Assembly: GCA_037133475.1 (NCBI GenBank)
Contig: JBAXOB010000012.1
Coordinates: forward strand, 29,138-93,137
From: CAIVAT01 sp037133475
GTDB lineage: Bacteria > Bacteroidota > Bacteroidia > Bacteroidales > FEN-979
Direction of reading: 5' to 3'
Length of the DNA stretch: 64,000 nucleotides
Positions 16,834-24,686 of this stretch are shown piece by piece. The notes beneath the pieces were generated by a model that was not told the origin of the DNA, searched no databases, and saw nothing but the letters and a program-made list of their open reading frames with translations. Each line of letters opens with the position of its first letter. The first letter of the stretch is position 1. The position numbers and the translations under genes were made by a program.

Positions 16834-18513
16834 CTAGTGTCCCGCCGGTCCGATCTGTTTGACCGTTTCGCCATGCTGTGTTGCGATCACCTTCAGCCAC
16901 CATTGCGGGTACCCTGGCTGTGACGGCATAACGGGCATGTTGTATGGGTTTCTTTCAAATTTGCCGTCCTTTTCCTTCTTCACATTTCCATCCATGTATT
17001 TCACAAAGAGGTACTGGAACATCTCCTGCCAGCGTTTGATGGTAGCCTGGCCGGTTTTCACCGAATAGCCCGTAATCATGGCGATGGCTGCTTTTTTATC
17101 CTTTTTGTAAAGGTCGGCTGCTTTTTTGTCGATGCCGGCACTTTCGGTGACATATCCCTGTTCGAGACCCTGCTGCACCGGGCGGATATCCTTGATCATA
17201 TAATCGTACTTGGTGTAGGCCCAGTTTGCCACCATGTTAAAGGCCCAGAAGGCGGAGGTGGGGGAGAAGGTAAGCAGGTCGCCGTTGCCAACCTTGTAGG
17301 CTTCGGGAACCTGGGTCATACCGCAGTACATGGGTGAAAAGACGGTGGTGTAGGTGTCGTCGAGGCCGAACCAGAAGATGCCGCCAACGGGGTCGGGCAG
17401 CCAGTTTCTCGACTGGGCCACGAAGACGAAACCGGTTTGCTGGGTGGAGACGGCACGTTCGTGGATATAGGGAACGCTGTCGGATTTCCAGGTCATCGGG
17501 CGCCAGCGGTAGGGGCACTGGAAGGGTCCGGCGCCGATATCGTAGGTCATATCCATCCTGGTGCCTTCATAATGGTCGCGCATCAGGTTCATCACCTCGT
17601 TGACATTCACTTTCTTGTCAGGTTTGATCCATAACGGCATACGGTTTGAGGTATAACCCCATTTGCCCTTGACCAGGTTGCCCATGGCATAATCCTGGTA
17701 CTGGCCCATGGAGGCATTGACATGGTTGAACATGGCCCAAACGCGTGCCTCGCAGGCGCGGGCGCCGCTGAAGGTCACGGGGGCATAGGTGTCGGAGAAG
17801 CTGAACTCTTCGTCCTTGCCGTCGAAATAACCTTTCGAGCGTGCAAACGAGATCACATCCTTTGAATAGATACAGTTCTGGGGATCGTTCAGCGGGAAGG
17901 TGGTGATGCGTGCCTGGTTGGCATGGCCGCATACATAACCGTCGGGAATCCTCAGGGCAACCCATACGGCGCCAAGCTGGCCTTCGCCTTTGCTGATCAT
18001 TTCCAGGATCCAGGCTTCGTTGGCGTCGGAAATCGAAAAGGATTCGCCTTCGCTCGCATATCCGTATTTTTCGGTCAGTTCACCAAAGATTTTGATGGCT
18101 TCACGGGCCGTCTTTGAACGCATAAGCGATACATAGATGAGGGCGCCGTAATCGACGATGGCACCCTTCTGGGTTTGCAGTTCTTCCCGGCCGCCAAAGG
18201 TGGTTTCCCCGATGGCTACCTGGTTTTCGTTCATATTGCCCACAACATTGTAGGTATGTTTGACCTGGGTGATTTTTCCCAGGGGTTTCCCGGTATCCCA
18301 TTCAACGACATCGAACATTGACCCGGCGGGCCAGTCGCGTGCCGGCCAGTGGTAAAGCTCGCCGTAAAGTGAATGTGAGTCGGCCGAATAGGTGATCATG
18401 ACCGACCCGTCGGTGGTGGACCCTTTGGTAAAGATAAAGTTGGTACAGGCCATCGAGTGGAGGTTGAAGCCGAGAAAAAGCAGCAACGTCAGGCCAAGTA
18501 AGGTTTTTCTCAT
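16834..18513 (-). CDS. Peptidase family C69 dipeptidase, secreted
   Basis: The 559-residue product belongs to the Ntn-hydrolase C69 (PepD/U34) family. The signal peptide (1-22, ending HSMA) is followed directly by Cys23 in CTNFIFTKGSTTDGS. Cleavage would therefore expose the N-terminal cysteine nucleophile, as the mechanism requires. Further family segments are ITYSADSHSLYGELY, the ENQVAIGETTFGG strand, ISDANEAWILEM and HANQARI. It probably hydrolyses dipeptides in the periplasm or outside the cell. A -7 box lies at 18610-18617 on the same strand. The 8-bp microsatellite abuts its 3' end. Confidence 0.92.
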   Translation of the reverse strand: MRKTLLGLTLLLFLGFNLHSMACTNFIFTKGSTTDGSVMITYSADSHSLYGELYHWPARDWPAGSMFDVVEWDTGKPLGKITQVKHTYNVVGNMNENQVAIGETTFGGREELQTQKGAIVDYGALIYVSLMRSKTAREAIKIFGELTEKYGYASEGESFSISDANEAWILEMISKGEGQLGAVWVALRIPDGYVCGHANQARITTFPLNDPQNCIYSKDVISFARSKGYFDGKDEEFSFSDTYAPVTFSGARACEARVWAMFNHVNASMGQYQDYAMGNLVKGKWGYTSNRMPLWIKPDKKVNVNEVMNLMRDHYEGTRMDMTYDIGAGPFQCPYRWRPMTWKSDSVPYIHERAVSTQQTGFVFVAQSRNWLPDPVGGIFWFGLDDTYTTVFSPMYCGMTQVPEAYKVGNGDLLTFSPTSAFWAFNMVANWAYTKYDYMIKDIRPVQQGLEQGYVTESAGIDKKAADLYKKDKKAAIAMITGYSVKTGQATIKRWQEMFQYLFVKYMDGNVKKEKDGKFERNPYNMPVMPSQPGYPQWWLKVIATQHGETVKQIGPAGH

Positions 18514-18823
18514 AAATTACAGAATTGAATGTTTAAATAAATGATTGAATATCGATGGTTCACTATGTTGCGCTTTCATGATCCCGCCGCCTCTGTGCCC
18601 GTCATGCGCCAAAATTACAAAAAATACCACAACAAACGGACTGAATATCACCCTGCAAAATAATGATTTGATAGGTTGAAAATCGCGGATTGGCACAAAA
18701 ACGTTAACTTTGTCATCTCAAAGGACAATATTTTAAGGGTTTTTACTTTAGATTACCTGCCAGTCCGGGATACGTTCCGGCAGGTAAGGGATGCAAAACC
18801 CGTCATCAGGTAAAGCGAACATT
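18514..18823. other. Divergent promoter region between C69 peptidase and OMP/waaA genes
   Basis: This 310-base gap holds two outward-facing -7 boxes and no gene. The minus-strand box TAATTTTG at 18610-18617 is for the C69 peptidase. The plus-strand box TAACTTTG at 18705-18712 is for the outer-membrane protein and waaA. The stretch CTGCCAGTCCGGGATACGTT ... CCGGCAGG near 18757-18785 forms a small inverted repeat of unclear meaning in the leader. Confidence 0.5.
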
Positions 18824-19585
18824 ATGTCTCGTCGATTCAGGATTCTCGTTACACTCTCATTTTTTATCACGGCATCTTCCTTTGCCCAGGTCAACATACG
18901 TGATTCGGTTATTTTCACCCCGATGATCTATGCCACCTACGGATACCAGTTCCCGGGAGGCGATCTCGGGAAGCAGTTTGGCAGCAACTCCGCGATCGGC
19001 GGCGGGGTGATGTTTAAGACAAAGCACAACTGGATGTTCGGCGCGGAGAGCAGTTACCTGTTCGGCCAGTCGGTAAAGAACAGCGACGCGCTGCTGAAGG
19101 GCATCTCAACCAAGGATGGCTTTATCATCGATGCCAACGGGTATATGGCCGACATCGTTTTTTACGAGGCGGGATTCAACATTATCGGACGTTTCGGCAA
19201 GGTGATTCCCCTGCTGGCCCCCAACCCGAACTGCGGATTTATCCTGATCGCCGGGGCCGGATATATGCAGGATAAGATCAGGATTCATGTGATCGGGAAT
19301 ACGGCTCCCCAGCTCAACGGCGACTATGGCAAGGGGTACGACCGCCTGAACGGGGGCATTGTCGCCTCCGGGTCGGTAGGCTACATGTTCCTGAGCAGTA
19401 CGCGGCTGCTCAATTTCTCGGCAAGTTTCGAGGTGATGCAGGCCTGGACCCACCCTTACCGTGACTGGGATTTTGCGACCGGGCAGAAGGATACCCGCAA
19501 ACTCAGCAGCCAATTCTATACCCTGAGGGTTTGCTGGATGATCCCGCTATACCGCAGGGCCCCGAAAGAATTTTATCTCTATTAG
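18824..19585 (+). CDS. Predicted outer-membrane beta-barrel protein upstream of waaA
   Basis: The 253-residue product has a signal peptide (about 1-22, ending SSFAQ). It has an N-terminal strand region with GYQFPGGDLGKQFG and many alternating amphipathic strands rich in Gly, Tyr and Phe, as in small outer-membrane barrels. I chose the ATG at 18824 because it gives a proper signal peptide; an upstream in-frame ATG at 18791 adds 11 polar residues. It starts 44 bases before waaA on the same strand, a pairing that suggests a role tied to the outer membrane or LPS. No specific function can be assigned. Confidence 0.75.
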   Translation: MSRRFRILVTLSFFITASSFAQVNIRDSVIFTPMIYATYGYQFPGGDLGKQFGSNSAIGGGVMFKTKHNWMFGAESSYLFGQSVKNSDALLKGISTKDGFIIDANGYMADIVFYEAGFNIIGRFGKVIPLLAPNPNCGFILIAGAGYMQDKIRIHVIGNTAPQLNGDYGKGYDRLNGGIVASGSVGYMFLSSTRLLNFSASFEVMQAWTHPYRDWDFATGQKDTRKLSSQFYTLRVCWMIPLYRRAPKEFYLY

Positions 19586-19629
19586 GCTTACAGTCTTGCT
19601 TGTAATGAAACCTAAACAGCGCTGACCGG

Positions 19630-20889
19630 ATGAGGCAGGTCTACACCCTTGTAATTTATTGCTACGGTTTGCTGGTCCGGGCAGCGGCACTCTTCAGTGC
19701 CAAGGCACGCCTGTGGGTTGTCGGGCGCAACGGGTTATTCACAAGGGTCGAAACCGCATTCAGGGATGTTGACAGGAGCCGGAACCCGGTGATCTGGTTT
19801 CATGTCTCTTCGCTGGGGGAGTTTGAACAGGGACGCCCCATCATCGAAGCCTGCCGGCAGAACTGGCCCGGCAGTAAGATCCTGTTGACATTCTTCTCCC
19901 CCTCGGGTTATGAAGTTCGGAAAAATTACCCGCCGGCCGACTGGGTGTTTTACCTGCCCCTCGATACGCCTGCCAATGCCTGCAGGTGGATGGATATCGT
20001 CAAGCCATCAATGGCCATTTTCGTCAAGTACGATTTCTGGTTTAACATGCTGAATATACTGTACCGGAAACAGGTACCGGTCTATTTCATCTCGGTAATG
20101 TTCCGTCCGTCGCAGCATTTTTTCAAGTGGTACGGCGGCTGGTTTCGCAGGCAACTTGACGCGGTTACCTGGTTTTTTGCACAAAACCGGGAATCGGCGG
20201 ACTTGCTGCAGGCGATCGGGAAAAACAATGTCACCGTGACCGGCGATACCCGGTTCGACAGGGTCTTTTCCCTTGCGGCCAACCGGCACTCCTTTCCGCT
20301 GGTCGAACAATTCGCCGGAGACCGCCAGGTATTCGTCTGCGGCAGCACCTGGAAGGAGGATGAAGCCCTCCTGCTGCCGCTTATCAACGCCCTGACCCCT
20401 GCCGTAAGGTTTATCATTGCACCCCATGATACCTCGCCCGACCGCATCCGGTATATCCTGGAACGGGTTGAACAGCCGGTGGTGCGTTATTCGCAACTTG
20501 ACGCCAGCAATGCCGGGCAATCCAATGTTTTGCTGATCGACTCGGTCGGCATCCTGGCACAGCTTTACCAGTATGCAACCCTTGCATACGTAGGCGGAGG
20601 ATTTGGCGCCGGGCTCCATAACATCCAGGAGCCTGTGACCTTTGGGGTGCCCGTGTTTTTTGGTCCCCGTTACCATAAGTTCAGGGAGGCGGCCGACCTG
20701 GTGGAGCTTGGAGGCGCCGTATGCGTGAACGGCAGGCAGGAGCTGGAAACAAAAGCAAGGGAGTTGCTGGAAGATAAAATCCTGTACCGGCGGCTATCGG
20801 AACTTTGTTCCCGCTATGTGGAAGAAAACAGGGGAGCCACCGCAAAGGTGATGCGCTTTCTGAAAGAAAAAACCAACCAGATTTCTTAA
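19630..20889 (+). CDS. waaA: 3-deoxy-D-manno-octulosonic acid transferase
   Basis: The 419-residue GT30 enzyme adds Kdo from CMP-Kdo to the lipid A precursor at the inner membrane. An N-terminal membrane anchor (about 1-25) is followed by WFHVSSLGEFEQGRPII (conserved acid/base Glu in GEFEQ), a FFSPSGYE motif, and the C-terminal nucleotide-binding region with GSTWKEDE, AYVGGGFGAGLHNIQEP and PVFFGPRYHKF. The order and spacing are those of complete WaaA proteins. It lies in a short plus-strand operon behind the outer-membrane protein and converges on mqnC with eight bases between stops. Confidence 0.95.
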   Translation: MRQVYTLVIYCYGLLVRAAALFSAKARLWVVGRNGLFTRVETAFRDVDRSRNPVIWFHVSSLGEFEQGRPIIEACRQNWPGSKILLTFFSPSGYEVRKNYPPADWVFYLPLDTPANACRWMDIVKPSMAIFVKYDFWFNMLNILYRKQVPVYFISVMFRPSQHFFKWYGGWFRRQLDAVTWFFAQNRESADLLQAIGKNNVTVTGDTRFDRVFSLAANRHSFPLVEQFAGDRQVFVCGSTWKEDEALLLPLINALTPAVRFIIAPHDTSPDRIRYILERVEQPVVRYSQLDASNAGQSNVLLIDSVGILAQLYQYATLAYVGGGFGAGLHNIQEPVTFGVPVFFGPRYHKFREAADLVELGGAVCVNGRQELETKARELLEDKILYRRLSELCSRYVEENRGATAKVMRFLKEKTNQIS

Positions 20890-20897
20890 GAAGGCAG

Positions 20898-21998
20898 TTA
20901 AGCCGTCATAAACGGGATGCTGGTAAAATCCTGGTTCCGGAGCTGGGGCTCGAATCCCGCATCGCGGATTGCCTGCTGGATGCCCGCAGCATCAAACTTA
21001 TGCGTGGCGCCGGCAACCCTCACCACATTTTCTTCGATCATGATACTGCCGAAGTCGTTGGCGCCGGCATGCAGGCAAAGCTGGGCGGTATCGCTGCCAA
21101 CGGTAAGCCAGGAGGCCTGGATATTGGCGATATTGGGTAACATCAGCCGGCTGATGGCGATCATCCTGATATATTCTTCGGGGGTTACCGTGTTGAAAAC
21201 ACCCGATTTTTCCTTCAGCACTGTTTTGTCATCCTGGAAGGGCCATGGAATAAAGGAGAGAAACCCCTTGTGACCGGCCGGTTTTTTCTCCTGCACCCGG
21301 CGGATGGCATCCAGGTGGCCAAGCCGCTCTTCAACCGTTTCAATATGGCCGAACATCATGGTTGCCGAGGTGGTCAGGTCAAGTTGGTGTGCGACAAGCA
21401 TTACGTTAAGCCATTCCTGCGTGGTGCATTTCACAGGCGACAGGATCTTCCTGACCCTGTCAACCAGGATCTCGGCCCCGGCGCCGGGCAAACTGTCTAA
21501 TCCTGCGGCAACGAGCCGTTCCAGCACGGTTTTAACCGGCAGTTTCTCCATCTTTGCAAGGTGGGCGACCTCGGGAGGTCCCAGTGCATGCAGCCTGATA
21601 TCGGGATAATGACGCTTCAGGTCGGTAAAGAGATTCTCATAAAAATCAAGGCTCAGTTTCGGGTGCAATCCACCCTGTAACAGCAGCTGGTTGCCGCCAA
21701 GCCGCTTCATCTCCTCGATCTTGTTACAATATTCGGGGATGGTGGTGACATAAGCCTCGCTGCTGGCGCCGGTCCTGTAAAAGTTGCAGAATTTGCAGCC
21801 CGAGATACAGACATTGGTGATGTTCACATTCCGGTCGATGATCCAGGTTACCCTGTTTTCGGGGTGCAGTTTCTTGCGCAACTCGTTGCCCGCCAGCATC
21901 AGTTGAGCCAGCGGCATGGTTTCAAAGAGTTGTTTGCCCTCCCCGATGGTCAGGAATTCCAGGCCAAGGGCTTTTTGTATCAGCGTTTCATTCTTCAT
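20898..21998 (-). CDS. mqnC: Dehypoxanthine futalosine cyclase (radical SAM), menaquinone biosynthesis
   Basis: The 366-residue radical SAM enzyme converts dehypoxanthine futalosine to cyclic DHFL in the futalosine route to menaquinone. The 4Fe-4S-binding CISGCKFC motif provides Cys64, Cys68 and Cys71. It is followed by the MqnC/MqnE/CofH-type features QGGLHP, GPPEV, SLPGAGAEIL and MMFGHIET. I chose the ATG at 21998; a longer reading frame upstream would run through the promoter and into the divergent aminopeptidase gene. The box CAAAAGTA at 22074-22081 (TACTTTTG on this strand) is its likely -7 element. Confidence 0.93.
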   Translation of the reverse strand: MKNETLIQKALGLEFLTIGEGKQLFETMPLAQLMLAGNELRKKLHPENRVTWIIDRNVNITNVCISGCKFCNFYRTGASSEAYVTTIPEYCNKIEEMKRLGGNQLLLQGGLHPKLSLDFYENLFTDLKRHYPDIRLHALGPPEVAHLAKMEKLPVKTVLERLVAAGLDSLPGAGAEILVDRVRKILSPVKCTTQEWLNVMLVAHQLDLTTSATMMFGHIETVEERLGHLDAIRRVQEKKPAGHKGFLSFIPWPFQDDKTVLKEKSGVFNTVTPEEYIRMIAISRLMLPNIANIQASWLTVGSDTAQLCLHAGANDFGSIMIEENVVRVAGATHKFDAAGIQQAIRDAGFEPQLRNQDFTSIPFMTA

Positions 21999-22049
21999 AA
22001 AGGATATCCCTGTGCCGCAATCAAACAACACGGCCAGCGGAAAATTTTC

Positions 22050-22081
22050 TAATTTTGCAACAGTAAAACGGTCCAAAAGTA
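22050..22081. promoter_or_regulatory. Face-to-face promoters of mqnC and the leucyl aminopeptidase gene
   Basis: TAATTTTG at 22050-22057 points right, towards the aminopeptidase start at 22091. TACTTTTG on the minus strand at 22074-22081 points left, towards mqnC at 21998. The two -7 elements face each other within 32 bases, so the transcripts would overlap. Confidence 0.5.
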
Positions 22082-22090
22082 CGCAAAAAC

Positions 22091-23581
22091 ATGATCCCAA
22101 CCATATCCCTTACCAGTGAAGAGCAGGAACTGGAACATCTCGTGGTGGTTATCTCGAAGTTGTCAAAGCTTCCCGCAGCCATCTTCAGCCCGGCCGAAAA
22201 AAAATACCTGAAAGAACAGGTTGAAAATCACAAAAAGGAGGTGATCTCCTTCAATCGCCTCGATTATATGGTTTTCGTCTTCTTCGTGCGCGGGGAGAAA
22301 GATCGCGCCAAACGGCTGGAGACATGCCGGAAGGCAGGGGATAAGATGGCGGGTTGTCTCAACGAGCGGAAAGCATCCCGTGTTGCCGTTTTTGACCCGG
22401 AAGGGCTTTGTGACGAGGTGGTTGCGGTTGCCGAAGGAATGGCGCTGGGCTGCTACCGTTTCCTGAAATATAAAACCGACAGGGAGAAGGAGAGCACCCT
22501 GAAGGAGATCCAGATCTACTCAAAAGCGCTGGAGACGATACAGGACCAGGGCCAGGCGATCAGCCCCCCGCGTGCTGCGCGACGCGCGTCACGTCAGAAC
22601 CACATTCCCGACCTGAACATCCTCCTGGAGGCGGTATCCCGTTGCCGCGACCTGGTAAACGAACCCAATTCCCATCTTACGGCCCTCTCCTTTGCCGGCA
22701 TGGTTGAACAGATGGCCGCTGATTCAGGCGCCATCGCCGAGGTGATGAACAGGCAAAAGCTGGAAGCCCTGAAGATGGGAGGGCTGCTGGGGGTGAACAG
22801 GGGGAGTGCCGAACCACCCACCTTTACGGTGATGGAATGGAAACCCGCCCGGGCAAAGAATGATAAACCAGTGATATTTGTCGGGAAGGGGGTCACCTAC
22901 GATACAGGCGGCATGAACCTGAAGCCGGGCGATTCGATGATGAACATGAAATGCGACATGGCCGGTGCCGCTGCTGTTGCCGCCGCCGTTTATGCCATCG
23001 CAAAGGCAAAGCTGCCGGTGCACGTGATCGGGCTGATGCCTGCCACCGACAACCGCCCGGGAATGGAGGCGCTGGTTTCGGGCGACATCATCACCATGCA
23101 TAACGGCATGACGGTCGAGGTGCTGAACACCGATGCCGAGGGGCGTCTTATCCTGGCCGACGCGCTGAGCTATGCAAAGAAATTTGATCCTGCCCTGGTA
23201 ATCGACCTGGCCACCCTTACCGGCGCAGCCGTGCGGGCCATCGGGAAATACGGGGCCGTGGCCATGCAGTCGAAGGCAGCAGGAGAACTAGCATCCCTTA
23301 CCTCGTCAGGATTCGAGGTCAGCGAACGGCTGGTCGAATTCCCCATGTGGGATGATTACGGCGAACTGGTGAAATCGGAGGTGGCCGACCTGAAAAACCT
23401 GGGCCCCGCCGAAGCCGGGATGATCACCGCGGCAAAGTTCCTCGAAAGATTTACGGAATATCCCTATATCCACCTGGATATCGCCGGACCGGCCTTCCTC
23501 GACAAGCCCGATTCATACCGGGGACAGGGGGGAACGGGATTCGGCGTGCGGCTGTTGTTTGATTTCGTAAGCCAATTTTAA
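22091..23581 (+). CDS. pepA: M17 leucyl aminopeptidase
   Basis: The 496-residue cytosolic metallo-aminopeptidase removes N-terminal residues from peptides. The N-terminal regulatory domain (about 1-170) precedes the catalytic domain with FVGKGVTYDTGGMNLKPG (metal-binding Lys and Asp), MKCDMAGAAAV, the Asp-containing LMPATDNRPGMEAL, and the signature NTDAEGRLILADALSYA. All expected metal ligands are visible. The gene starts just right of a -7 box and ends about 25 bases before pdxA, whose promoter overlaps its 3' end. The symbol pepA is used for the M17 family in general. Confidence 0.94.
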   Translation: MIPTISLTSEEQELEHLVVVISKLSKLPAAIFSPAEKKYLKEQVENHKKEVISFNRLDYMVFVFFVRGEKDRAKRLETCRKAGDKMAGCLNERKASRVAVFDPEGLCDEVVAVAEGMALGCYRFLKYKTDREKESTLKEIQIYSKALETIQDQGQAISPPRAARRASRQNHIPDLNILLEAVSRCRDLVNEPNSHLTALSFAGMVEQMAADSGAIAEVMNRQKLEALKMGGLLGVNRGSAEPPTFTVMEWKPARAKNDKPVIFVGKGVTYDTGGMNLKPGDSMMNMKCDMAGAAAVAAAVYAIAKAKLPVHVIGLMPATDNRPGMEALVSGDIITMHNGMTVEVLNTDAEGRLILADALSYAKKFDPALVIDLATLTGAAVRAIGKYGAVAMQSKAAGELASLTSSGFEVSERLVEFPMWDDYGELVKSEVADLKNLGPAEAGMITAAKFLERFTEYPYIHLDIAGPAFLDKPDSYRGQGGTGFGVRLLFDFVSQF

Positions 23582-23589
23582 TATATTTG
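23558..23589 (+). promoter_or_regulatory. Promoter of the pdxA / murF-alr operon
   Basis: TTTG at 23558-23561 (-33 element) and TATATTTG at 23582-23589 (-7 element) are separated by 20 bases. This is the best two-part match to the Bacteroidota promoter consensus in the window. It lies 17 bases before the pdxA ATG and overlaps the end of the aminopeptidase gene. Confidence 0.65.
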
Positions 23590-23606
23590 CACTCTATAAA
23601 ACCTAT

Positions 23607-24686
23607 ATGGAACCAACGGTTGAAAAAGAAAAACGGGTCCGGGTGGGCATCACCCACGGCGACGTTAATGGCATCGGTTACGAGATCATCATCAAAACCT
23701 TACAGGATCAGCGGTTGATCGAACTCTACACCATCGTGGTATATGGTTCATCAAAGGTAGCTTCATACCACCGGAAAACCCTGAATATTAATGATTTTAA
23801 TTTCAACCTGGTGAAGAAGGCCGACCAGGCCCATCCCCGCAGGCCCAACATTGTCAATATCCACGATGAGGAAATCAAAATAGACCTGGGGAAATCGACC
23901 GCCATTGCCGGGGAGTTAGCCCTGCTTTCGCTGGAGGCCGCCGTCGACGACCTGATGAAGAATAATATCGATGTGGTGGTTACCGCCCCCATCAATAAGA
24001 AGAACATCCAGTCGCCGGGATTTGCATTCCCGGGTCATACCGAGTACTTCGCCAAAAAGTTCAACACCGACAACTACCTGATGCTGATGGTCAACAATGT
24101 GTTGCGCATCGGGGTGGTAACCGGTCATATTCCCCTTGCCAGCGTAAAGGAGACCCTCACCGAGGAGCTGGTCCTCTCGAAGATCCAGGTGCTTAACCAT
24201 TCGCTGATGCGCGATTTCGGCATTGTCAAGCCGCGTATCGCCGTTCTGGCGCTGAATCCCCATGCCGGCGACGACGGGTTGCTTGGCACGGAGGAAAAGA
24301 CAGTCATCCAGCCCGCCATCGACAAGGCTTACAGCCAGAATATCCTTGCCTACGGGCCCTATCCTGCCGACGGCTTTTTCGGGGCAACCACCTTCCGCAA
24401 TTTCGACGGCATCCTGGCCATGTACCACGACCAGGGGATGCTGCCATTCAAACTGATGTCGTTCGATGAAGGGGTTAACTTTACAGCCGGCCTGCCGGTG
24501 ATCCGTACCTCCCCGGCACATGGCACCGCCTATGACCTTGCCGGCAAAAACGAGGCCTCCCCGGAGGCTTTCCGCAACGCACTCTACCTGGCAGGCGATA
24601 TTTTCACGCACCGCCAGGAATACGATGAACTCCATGCCAACCCCTTACGCGCGGCGGGAAATCAACCCGATAACAACCGTTCATGA
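23607..24686 (+). CDS. pdxA: 4-hydroxythreonine-4-phosphate dehydrogenase
   Basis: The 359-residue NAD-dependent enzyme acts in the DXP-dependent route to pyridoxal 5'-phosphate. Family segments in order are VGITHGDVNGIGYEI, VVTAPINKKNI, GHTEYFA, VTGHIPLASV, LNPHAGDDGLLGTEE, GPYPADGFFG and AMYHDQGMLPFKL; the histidines in GHTEY and YHDQG are metal ligands. The C-terminal T-SPAHGTAYD completes the family pattern. It overlaps the next gene by four bases (24683-24686). That gene encodes a PLP-dependent alanine racemase domain, so cofactor synthesis and cofactor use are translationally coupled. Confidence 0.95.
   Translation: MEPTVEKEKRVRVGITHGDVNGIGYEIIIKTLQDQRLIELYTIVVYGSSKVASYHRKTLNINDFNFNLVKKADQAHPRRPNIVNIHDEEIKIDLGKSTAIAGELALLSLEAAVDDLMKNNIDVVVTAPINKKNIQSPGFAFPGHTEYFAKKFNTDNYLMLMVNNVLRIGVVTGHIPLASVKETLTEELVLSKIQVLNHSLMRDFGIVKPRIAVLALNPHAGDDGLLGTEEKTVIQPAIDKAYSQNILAYGPYPADGFFGATTFRNFDGILAMYHDQGMLPFKLMSFDEGVNFTAGLPVIRTSPAHGTAYDLAGKNEASPEAFRNALYLAGDIFTHRQEYDELHANPLRAAGNQPDNNRS

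Noticed and set aside
16593..16874. Minus-strand frame rich in Met, Gln, Glu and Cys repeats
   Set aside because: It is the translation of the 8-bp microsatellite plus the end of the peptidase gene.
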